A stretch of 23,359 nucleotides of DNA from Myxococcota bacterium. GTDB taxonomy: Bacteria > Myxococcota > Polyangia > GCA-2747355 > JAKLHH01. The translations under genes and the position numbers were made by a program. The stretch covers positions 1 through 23,359 of the forward strand of contig JAKLHH010000009.1 of the NCBI GenBank assembly GCA_022710245.1, given 5' to 3'. The notes under the pieces are model-generated. The model made no database searches and was not told the DNA's origin. It saw only the letters and a program-made list of their open reading frames with translations. This document shows positions 14,748 through 20,886 of the stretch, piece by piece (position 1 is the first letter of the stretch; each line of letters opens with the position of its first letter).

Positions 14748-15184
14748 TGAGCGGTCCCCTGGGTAAAAGTGTTCCCGTGTCCTACCTACGAACGAGCGTG
14801 CTTCCGCTTTCCGAGAATTCGCCCTGCTCGCGTCCTCTGGACGCTCCGCGATGAAGGGCGAATTTCCAGCCTCGCCTGCGGTGCTTGCAGTGCAGAGCAG
14901 CCGTGACCAGTCCACCACACAGCCGAGCAGCTGCTCAGCACACGTTCGGCCACCGCACGAAGGCGGCGCCGCTCAGGTGCCCCTCCCGGTCCAGGACCAG
15001 CGGAGCAACGGCTCGTGCTGTACAGGGCCGAGCCGCGGCGCAGCAAGATGTGCGCCACGCACCGCGTGATCCATCCAAGCTCGCGAAGTCCCGCAGTCCA
15101 TACACTGCCAACCTGCTCACTGCAAGTCGCAGATCGCGGCGACTGCCCGTGGCTCGAGGGCCAGCCAGTGTTCGCTTTTCGGAG
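14748..15184 (-). other. 437-base non-coding region upstream of the large lipoprotein
   Basis: I see no convincing gene here. It holds a short TAGGAC that could be a -10 (14778-14783, minus strand), about 30 bases before the lipoprotein start, and an interrupted inverted repeat at 14816-14864. It also has a 12-bp palindrome GAGCAGCTGCTC at 14925-14936 and copies of CACTGCAA (15118-15125, and inverted at 14885-14892). A minus-strand frame spelling 'VLDREGHLSGAAFVRWPNV' near 14935-15000 looks faintly coding and could be a gene remnant, but nothing else supports it. Confidence 0.6.
14816..14864. repeat. Nested inverted repeat in the lipoprotein leader
   Basis: Ten-base arms AATTCGCCCT (14816-14825) and AGGGCGAATT (14855-14864) enclose a second hairpin with arms GCGTCC (14830-14835) and GGACGC (14839-14844) around TCT. 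It lies about 69 bases before the ATG at 14747 and could fold in the mRNA leader or bind a dimeric regulator. Confidence 0.6.
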
Positions 15185-15913
15185 CTAGGGCGAGCAGACG
15201 TGAACCGTCGCCGCCTCGAGCTGGTAGCCCCCCGAGACACCCTCGTTCGGATCCGTCGAGGAGAGGTGCAGGCCCATCGTCGGGTGGTAGAGCCGGTAGA
15301 GCGGCACCGCGCCCCCGGTCGCCGTCGCGAACCCGCCCCCGAGCGCCGCCCAGGTCATGTAGCCGCAGCAGCCCACGCCCTCGCTGGCGCTCACCGAGAG
15401 CATGAAGTCCTTGCCGTTGGTCTGCTCGTAGATGGTGGCCGTCGCCGGAGCGCCGCTGATGACCCGGAAGACCGCCCCCTCGTCGCTGAAGCCTCCTGGC
15501 CCCGCTGCCGTGCCGTAGGCGTGGGCCCCGGTCGCAGGGTTGTAGTACCGATGGACCAGCTGGCCCAGCTTGGTGTGCGTGCACGCGTTGGCGACGCAGG
15601 CATCCGCGGTGCACGCGTTGCCGTCGTCGCAGCCTCCGGGGCACGGCGGCTGATCAGGCTTCGGCTTGGGGTGATCGGCGGGCGGGAGATCGAGCGGCCT
15701 CGCGTCCACCCGCTTCGCGTCCGGGCGCGGGCCGTCGCTCCGCTGCTGATCGGGGAACAGCGAGCGGTCCGGAGCAGGCCCGTCGCCGAGCCAGGAGCCG
15801 CCCTCGCTCCACTGCAGGCCCCGCGAGTCGGCGCCGCGGTCGCCGTGCGGCAGCGGGCGCGTCCCGGCGCAGGCCGGGAGGAGCGCGACGATGAGCCAGC
15901 AGGCGCGCACCAT
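15185..15913 (-). CDS. Small lipoprotein with DUF5648-like C-terminal repeats
   Basis: This 242-residue lipoprotein has a short signal peptide with lipobox LPAC (C15). Residues 20-90 are Pro/Asp-rich and disordered. A Cys-rich patch 'CDDGNACTADACVANACTH' (95-112) is a motif often seen in Myxococcota surface proteins. Residues 117-240 contain two repeats, 'LVHRYYNPATGAHAYGT' and 'PLYRLYHPTMGLHLSST', each followed by an aromatic/Gly-rich section. This is the layout of DUF5648-type repeats, which are found on secreted proteins and probably bind or adhere. The function is unknown. It starts at an ATG only six bases after a -10-like TAGGAT, so the mRNA may be leaderless. The gene is divergent from the molybdenum-hydroxylase operon, with 87 bases between them. 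Confidence 0.75.
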   Translation of the reverse strand: MVRACWLIVALLPACAGTRPLPHGDRGADSRGLQWSEGGSWLGDGPAPDRSLFPDQQRSDGPRPDAKRVDARPLDLPPADHPKPKPDQPPCPGGCDDGNACTADACVANACTHTKLGQLVHRYYNPATGAHAYGTAAGPGGFSDEGAVFRVISGAPATATIYEQTNGKDFMLSVSASEGVGCCGYMTWAALGGGFATATGGAVPLYRLYHPTMGLHLSSTDPNEGVSGGYQLEAATVHVCSP

Positions 15914-15919
15914 GTGCTG

Positions 15920-15925
15920 ATCCTA
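15920..15925 (-). promoter_or_regulatory. Putative -10 element (TAGGAT) for the small lipoprotein
   Basis: GCGGTAGGATCA on the minus strand ends six bases before the ATG at 15913, so transcription would start at or near the start codon. It is an apparent leaderless arrangement like that at 8115. Confidence 0.35.
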
Positions 15926-15986
15926 CCGCAGAGCGCCGGGCGCCGGCCAGGCTCGCCGCACGTTCCCCCGGAGCAGCGCCTTGGTG

Positions 15987-15992
15987 TATGCT
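15987..15992 (+). promoter_or_regulatory. Putative -10 element (TATGCT) for the Mo-hydroxylase operon
   Basis: TTGGTGTATGCT ends eight bases before ATG 16001. TATGCT is the same hexamer as at 6495. No purine-rich ribosome binding site lies between it and the ATG, which suggests a leaderless or very short leader. Confidence 0.4.
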
Positions 15993-16000
15993 GCACGCCG

Positions 16001-16237
16001 ATGTCCGCTATCACGGTCCGCTTCATCGGCCCCGTGCGCCGGCCTGGCCCCGAGCGCAGCCTCGAGCTCGGCCGCGACGGGCTCGCCACCCTCGCCGACC
16101 TGCTCCGCAGCCTCGGCTACCGCCCCGACGAGATGTCCGCGCTCACCGTCCTCGCCGACGGCGCCCGGCTCGCGCTCGAGGCGCCCCTCGACGGCGTCCA
16201 GGCCGTCGAGATCCTGCTCGCCATTGGCGGAGGTTGA
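16001..16237 (+). CDS. MoaD/ThiS-family sulfur carrier
   Basis: This 78-residue beta-grasp protein ends in the Gly-Gly tail needed for thiocarboxylation ('LLAIGGG'). 'VRFIGPVRRPGPERSLEL' and 'LADLLRSLGY' fit the first strands and the helix of MoaD/ThiS proteins. MoaD carries sulfur into molybdopterin. Here the gene sits one base before the FAD subunit of a molybdenum hydroxylase and is surely co-transcribed with it, so a role in cofactor supply or sulfuration for that enzyme is likely. The extra third glycine after the usual GG terminus is odd: carriers usually end exactly in GG, so trimming or a different role is possible. Confidence 0.75.
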   Translation: MSAITVRFIGPVRRPGPERSLELGRDGLATLADLLRSLGYRPDEMSALTVLADGARLALEAPLDGVQAVEILLAIGGG

Positions 16238-16238
16238 C

Positions 16239-17090
16239 ATGCCTGAGCTGAAGGCCTTCTACCAGCCCCGGAGCCTCTCCGAGGCGCTCGCGCTGCTCGA
16301 CGAGCACGGCGATCGCGCGCGTCCCCTCGCCGGGGGCACCGCGCTCAGCGTCTCGCGCTCGGCGCGCGTCGAGATCCTGGTCGACCTCGGCCGCCTGGGC
16401 CTCGACAAGATCGAGGAGCAGGCCGATGGGCTCCACCTCGGGGCGATGGTCACCTGCGCCGCGCTGCGCCGGCGGCTCGCCGGGCAACCGCCCGCGCTCG
16501 TCCTCGAGGCGGTGGCGTCGATCGGCTCGCGCATCTTGCAGAACCACATCACCGTGGGCGGCAACTGCGTGATGGTCTACGCCTGGTCGGACCTGCCGGT
16601 GGCGTTCTCCTGCGCCGAGGCGCGCTTCGTCATCAACGGCAAGAACCGCCGCGAGCTCGGCGCCGAGGCCTTCTTCGCCGAGCATCCGTCGCGGCTCCTC
16701 GCCGGCGGCGAGCTCCTCACCGAGGTCGTGATCCCGCGGCCGCCGGCGGGCACCGGCTCGGCCTACCTCAAGCTCGCCCGCAACTCCACCGACCACGCGC
16801 TCGCCAGCGTGGCCGCCACGCTCACCCTCGATGGCGGCGCCATCCGCGCCGCGCGCCTCGCGGTCGGCGCGGTGCGCGGGCTGCCGCAGCTCCTGCCCGT
16901 CGCCGCGGCGACGCTCGCCGGGCAGCGCCCCGCCCACGAGGTCCTCGAGGCCGCCGCGCGCAAGGCCGCCGAGGAGACGAAGGTCACCGCCGACTTCCGG
17001 GCGGGCATCGAGTACCGCCGCCAGCTCGTCGAGGCGCTGGTCGCCGACGCGCTCGCGCTCGCCGCCCAGCGCGCGGGAGGTGCCGCATGA
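16239..17090 (+). CDS. FAD-binding medium subunit of a molybdenum hydroxylase
   Basis: This 283-residue cytoplasmic subunit passes electrons from the iron-sulfur subunit to the final acceptor through FAD. Residues about 27-34 'RPLAGGTALSV' and about 106-118 'ITVGGNCVMVYAW..DLP' match the two flavin-contact loops of the xanthine dehydrogenase/CO dehydrogenase medium-subunit family. The C-terminal domain ('SAYLKLARNSTDHALASVAA', 'ARLAVGAVRGLP') is the usual CO_deh_flav_C fold. A GGAGG precedes the start, and the gene ends in an ATGA overlap with the small subunit. I see no [4Fe-4S] insertion of the kind in 4-hydroxybenzoyl-CoA reductase. Confidence 0.9.
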   Translation: MPELKAFYQPRSLSEALALLDEHGDRARPLAGGTALSVSRSARVEILVDLGRLGLDKIEEQADGLHLGAMVTCAALRRRLAGQPPALVLEAVASIGSRILQNHITVGGNCVMVYAWSDLPVAFSCAEARFVINGKNRRELGAEAFFAEHPSRLLAGGELLTEVVIPRPPAGTGSAYLKLARNSTDHALASVAATLTLDGGAIRAARLAVGAVRGLPQLLPVAAATLAGQRPAHEVLEAAARKAAEETKVTADFRAGIEYRRQLVEALVADALALAAQRAGGAA

Positions 17091-17566
17091 TCACCATCCA
17101 CCTGACCATCAACGGGCAGCCCCGCGACCTCGCGGTGGAGCCCGCGGAGACGCTCCTCGACGCGCTCCGCCGCGCCGGCTATCAGGGCGTCAAGCGCGGC
17201 TGCGAGGCGGGCACCTGCGGCAGCTGCGTGGTCCTGCTCGACGGCGCGCCGCACTATGCCTGCCTGCTCTTCGCCGCGGCGATGGGGCAGCGCCAGGTGA
17301 CCACCATCGAGGCGCTCGGCACCACCAGCGAGCCGCACCCGATCATGCGCGCCTTCGCCGAGGAGGCCGGCGTGCAGTGCGGCTACTGCGTCCCCGGGAT
17401 GATCCTCACCACCAAGGCGCTCCTCGACGAGAACCCGCGCCCGACCGAGCCGGAGGTGCGCGAGGCGCTCGACGGCCACCTCTGCCGGTGCACCGGCTAC
17501 GTGAAGCAGGTCAAGGCGGTGCTGCGCGCGGCCGAGCTGCTGCAGACCGAGAAGGAGGGACGCTGA
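17087..17566 (+). CDS. [2Fe-2S] small subunit of a molybdenum hydroxylase
   Basis: This 159-residue protein has the plant-ferredoxin domain followed by the helical [2Fe-2S] domain. Cluster cysteines C39, C44, C47 and C59 ('CEAGTCGSCVV', 'YAC') bind the distal cluster. C98, C101, C133 and C135 ('CGYCVPGM', 'CRCTGY') bind the cluster next to the molybdenum site. All eight are present. It is translationally coupled to the FAD subunit on one side and to the molybdopterin subunit (TGATG) on the other. It is the electron relay of the heterotrimer. Confidence 0.95.
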   Translation: MITIHLTINGQPRDLAVEPAETLLDALRRAGYQGVKRGCEAGTCGSCVVLLDGAPHYACLLFAAAMGQRQVTTIEALGTTSEPHPIMRAFAEEAGVQCGYCVPGMILTTKALLDENPRPTEPEVREALDGHLCRCTGYVKQVKAVLRAAELLQTEKEGR

Positions 17567-19887
17567 TGGACGAGACGAAGACCAAGGTCGTCGGCCACAG
17601 CGAGCTGAAGGTGGACGCGCTGGCGCTCGCCGCGGGGCGCGCCGCCTTCACGGACGACGTCGTCATCCCCGGCATGCTGACCGCCAAGGTGCTCTGGAGC
17701 CCGCACGCCCACGCGCGGATCACGCGGATCGACGCGTCCAAGGCGCGCGCGCTCCCCGGCGTGGTCTGCGTGCTGACGCCCGACGACGTGCCCCGCAACC
17801 TGCACACCACCGCCGGGCAGGGCTTCCCGGAGCCCTCCCCCTACGACACGCCGATGCTCGACCGCAAGGTCCGCCACGTGGGCGACCGCGTGGCCGCCGT
17901 GGCCGCCGAGGACCGCGCCACGGCCGAGCGCGCGCTGAAGCTGATCGAGGTCGACTACGAGCTCCTCGAGCCGGTCCTCGACCTCCGCAAGGCGGACGCT
18001 CCGGGGGCGCCGGTGATCCACGACGAGCCAGACTGCCGCGCGGTGATCCCGGTCCCCTACTTCCCCAGCCGCAACATCGCCGCGCAGGTCGACATGCGCA
18101 TCGGCGATCTCGACGCGGGCTTCGCCGCGAGCGACCTCGTCGTCGAGCAGGAGACCGAGACGCAGTACGGCCAGCACACGCCGATCGAGCCGCACATCAC
18201 CATCTGCCACCTCGACGAGTACGGGCGGCTGGTGATCCGCACCTCGACGCAGGTCCCCTTCCACGTGCGCCGCATCGTGGCGCAGTCGGTGGGCATCCCG
18301 GTGCGCAAGATCCGCGTGATCAAGCCGCGCATCGGCGGGGGCTTCGGCGCCAAGCAGGAGGTCCTCGAGGACCTGGTCGCGATGCTCTGCCTGCGCACCG
18401 GCCGCCCGGTGAAGCTGGAGTACACACGCGCCGAGGAGTTCGTCTCCACCCGCACGCGCCACCCGTCGGTGGTCAAGGTGAAGGCGGGCTTCAGCAAGAG
18501 CGGCGAGCTCCGCGCGCTCCACATGCGCGCGCGCACCAACACGGGCGCCTACGGGAGCCACGCGCTCACCGTGGTCTGCAACTGCGGCGCGAAGACGCTC
18601 CCGCTCTACCGCTGCCCCAACCTCGGCTTCGACGCCGACTCGGTCTACACCAACCTCCCCGTGGCCGGCGCCTACCGCGGCTACGGCGGGACCCAGGCCG
18701 CCTTCACGCTCGAGGTGGTGATGGACGAGGCGGCGGCGAAGCTCGGCGTGGATCCGATCGAGCTGCGCCGCAAGCTGCACATCCAGGCAGGCGAGGGCTC
18801 GCCGGTCTTCCGCGCGCTGGGTGAGGGCAAGGAGGGCGTGGAGCAGAAGATCGGCTCCTGCGGCCTGGACCGCTGCCTCGAGCTCGGCGCCGCGGCGATC
18901 GGCTGGCAGGAGAAGCGCGCCTGGAAGGACCGCGGCCGCCACCGCCGCGGCGTCGGCGTCTGTGCGCTGATGCAGGGCTCGTCGATCCCCGAGATCGACA
19001 TGGGCTCCTCCTTCATCAAGATGAACGACGACGGCTCGTTCAACCTGGCGGTGGGCGCCACCGACCTCGGCACCGGCTCGGACACCGTCCTCGGGCAGAT
19101 CGCCGCGGAGGCGCTCGCCACCTCGCTCGACCGGATGATCGTCTACTCCTCGGACACCGACCTGACGCCCTTCGACGTGGGCGCCTACGCCTCCTCCACC
19201 ACCTACCTCTCGGGGCAGGCGGTGCGCGACACCGCGCTGAAGGTGCGCGCGCAGATCGTCGAGGTCGCCGCCGCGATGCTCGGCGTCCCCGCCGAGGAGG
19301 TGACGCTGGTCGACGGCCGCGCCGAGGCCCGCGGCAAGAGCGTCGGCTACGACAAGATCGCCTGCCGCGCGCTCTACGACCGCGACCAGTTCCAGATCGG
19401 CGCCATCGGCTCCGCCATCTCGCACGTCTCCCCGCCGCCCTTCGCGGCGCACTTCGCCGAGCTCGAGGTCGACACGCGCACGGGCTTCATCAAGCTGGTG
19501 AAGTACGTGGCGGCGGTCGACTGCGGCACCGCGATCAACCCCAAGCTCGCCGAGGGGCAGATCGAGGGCGCCGTGGCGAACGGCATCGGTTACGCGCTCA
19601 CCGAGGAGATGTGCTTCAACGCCGAGGGGCGCTGCCTGAACCCGAGCCTGCGCCACTACCGCATCCCCGGCCCGCGCGACCTCCCCGAGCTCGTCACCAT
19701 CCTGGTGCCGACCTACGAGCCCTCGGGGCCGTACGGAGCGAAGAGCGTCTCGGAGATCTGCATCAACGGCCCGCTCCCGACCATCTCCAACGCGATCTTC
19801 CACGCGACGGGCGCGCGGCTGCTGCAGTCGCCCTTCACGCCGGAGCGCCTCTGGCGCGCGCTCGCGGAGCCCGCGCGAGGCGCCTGA
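17566..19887 (+). CDS. Molybdopterin-binding large subunit, xanthine dehydrogenase family
   Basis: This 773-residue catalytic subunit hydroxylates a carbon next to nitrogen or oxygen using water and a molybdopterin cofactor. Cofactor motifs are 'RIGGGFGAKQEV' (255-266) and 'AYRGYGGTQAAF' (369-380). A conserved glutamate, E730 in 'GAKSVSEICINGP', sits where the catalytic base of xanthine dehydrogenase is. The 'AYRCSFR' loop of form I CO dehydrogenase is absent, so the substrate is unlikely to be CO; a purine, aldehyde or N-heterocycle oxidation is plausible. A strong GAAGGAGG precedes the start. The gene order (FAD, Fe-S, Mo) is the common bacterial order, and the MoaD-like gene leads it. Confidence 0.93.
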   Translation: MDETKTKVVGHSELKVDALALAAGRAAFTDDVVIPGMLTAKVLWSPHAHARITRIDASKARALPGVVCVLTPDDVPRNLHTTAGQGFPEPSPYDTPMLDRKVRHVGDRVAAVAAEDRATAERALKLIEVDYELLEPVLDLRKADAPGAPVIHDEPDCRAVIPVPYFPSRNIAAQVDMRIGDLDAGFAASDLVVEQETETQYGQHTPIEPHITICHLDEYGRLVIRTSTQVPFHVRRIVAQSVGIPVRKIRVIKPRIGGGFGAKQEVLEDLVAMLCLRTGRPVKLEYTRAEEFVSTRTRHPSVVKVKAGFSKSGELRALHMRARTNTGAYGSHALTVVCNCGAKTLPLYRCPNLGFDADSVYTNLPVAGAYRGYGGTQAAFTLEVVMDEAAAKLGVDPIELRRKLHIQAGEGSPVFRALGEGKEGVEQKIGSCGLDRCLELGAAAIGWQEKRAWKDRGRHRRGVGVCALMQGSSIPEIDMGSSFIKMNDDGSFNLAVGATDLGTGSDTVLGQIAAEALATSLDRMIVYSSDTDLTPFDVGAYASSTTYLSGQAVRDTALKVRAQIVEVAAAMLGVPAEEVTLVDGRAEARGKSVGYDKIACRALYDRDQFQIGAIGSAISHVSPPPFAAHFAELEVDTRTGFIKLVKYVAAVDCGTAINPKLAEGQIEGAVANGIGYALTEEMCFNAEGRCLNPSLRHYRIPGPRDLPELVTILVPTYEPSGPYGAKSVSEICINGPLPTISNAIFHATGARLLQSPFTPERLWRALAEPARGA

Positions 19888-19889
19888 GC

Positions 19890-20849
19890 GTGGACGGTCT
19901 GCCCTGGCCGGCGAGGAGCGCTCGCTCCGCCCTGCTGCTGCTGCTGGCCCTCGGCGCTGGCTGTGTGCGCACCGTCGGCCCCATCGCCGACGCCGGTCGC
20001 GGCGGCGACGGGCAGTCCCCCTTCGGCAGCGGAGCCTGGCAGCTGGGGCCGGTCACGCAGCTGCCGGCCACCGTCAACACCAGCGCCTACGAGGGCAGCC
20101 CGTGGCTCGCTCCCGACGGGATCACGCTCACCTTCGCCAGGGCCAACGCCAGCGACGGCGGCCACCTCAACTGGGACCTCTACCGCGCGGTCCGGAGCCA
20201 GTGGGGCTCGGACTTCGGCGCCGCCTCGCCGCTCCAGGCGCTCACCACCGCCGGGAGCGAGTACAGCCTGAGCATGTCCGCGGACCTGCTGCACGCCGTG
20301 CTGACCGCCGATCGCGGCCCGGTCCCCGACTCGCCCGACCTCCTGATCGGCCGGCGCCCGAGCGCGGCGGTGGAGTGGAAGGCCGCGGACTTCACGCGCT
20401 CGGCCGCGAGCACCGCGGGGATCGACGTCGACGGCCTCCTCTCCTGGGACGGGCTGCGGGTCTACTTCGTCGCCAGCCCGGACACCGTCGAGAAGACGCT
20501 CCAGGTGGCGAGGCGCGCCAGCCTCGACGCCGACTTCGAGGCGGCGGCGCCGGTCAGCGTCCCCGCCGGCGGGGCGGATGACTCTCCGGCGCTGAGCCCG
20601 GACGAGTCGGTGCTCGTCTTCTCCTCGTCGCGGGCCGGCGGCTCCGGCGGCGACGACCTCTGGTGGGCAAAGCGCGGCGCCGACGGCACCTTCAGCACGC
20701 CGCAGCCGATGCCGGTGGTCAACAGCGCCGCCGACGAGCGGGAGACCTTCATCAGCCGCGACGGGCGCGAGCTCTTCTTCGCCTCCAGCCGCCCCGGGGG
20801 CGCGGGCAAGTGGGATCTCTACCGGGTGGAGATCCTCAAGGGACCCTGA
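19890..20849 (+). CDS. Lipoprotein with PD40/TolB-like beta-propeller
   Basis: This 319-residue lipoprotein starts at a GTG two bases after the hydroxylase stop; no ATG is available. The signal peptide ends in lipobox LGAGC (C25). The rest is built of propeller-type repeats: 'YEGSPWLAPDGITLTFARA', 'LSWDGLRVYFVAS', 'DDSPALSPDESVLVFSSSRAG' and 'ERETFISRDGRELFFASSRPG'. This is the WD40-like PD40 signature, with about five or six blades. It is probably anchored at the periplasmic side or surface. The close spacing suggests co-transcription with the hydroxylase, although a link to its function is not evident. It meets the next gene head-to-head in a 37-base gap without a clear terminator. Confidence 0.82.
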   Translation: MDGLPWPARSARSALLLLLALGAGCVRTVGPIADAGRGGDGQSPFGSGAWQLGPVTQLPATVNTSAYEGSPWLAPDGITLTFARANASDGGHLNWDLYRAVRSQWGSDFGAASPLQALTTAGSEYSLSMSADLLHAVLTADRGPVPDSPDLLIGRRPSAAVEWKAADFTRSAASTAGIDVDGLLSWDGLRVYFVASPDTVEKTLQVARRASLDADFEAAAPVSVPAGGADDSPALSPDESVLVFSSSRAGGSGGDDLWWAKRGADGTFSTPQPMPVVNSAADERETFISRDGRELFFASSRPGGAGKWDLYRVEILKGP

Positions 20850-20886
20850 CCCTCTCGCTCCCGCCCCCGACTGGTGAGGTCCCGCG

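Noticed and set aside
14935..15240. Minus-strand frame ending near 'VLDREGHLSGAAFVRWPNV'
   Set aside because: The short stretch looks coding-like but the rest is low-quality, has no ribosome binding site, and overlaps the end of the small lipoprotein gene. It may be a fragment but I cannot support a gene.
18670..18696. Assignment of the Mo enzyme as aerobic CO dehydrogenase
   Set aside because: The diagnostic loop AYRCSFR reads AYRGYGGTQ here, so form I CO dehydrogenase is not supported.
17497..19803. A 768-codon minus-strand frame over the molybdopterin subunit
   Set aside because: The plus-strand gene has all family motifs. The antisense product is Arg/His/Asp-rich and unlike any known fold.
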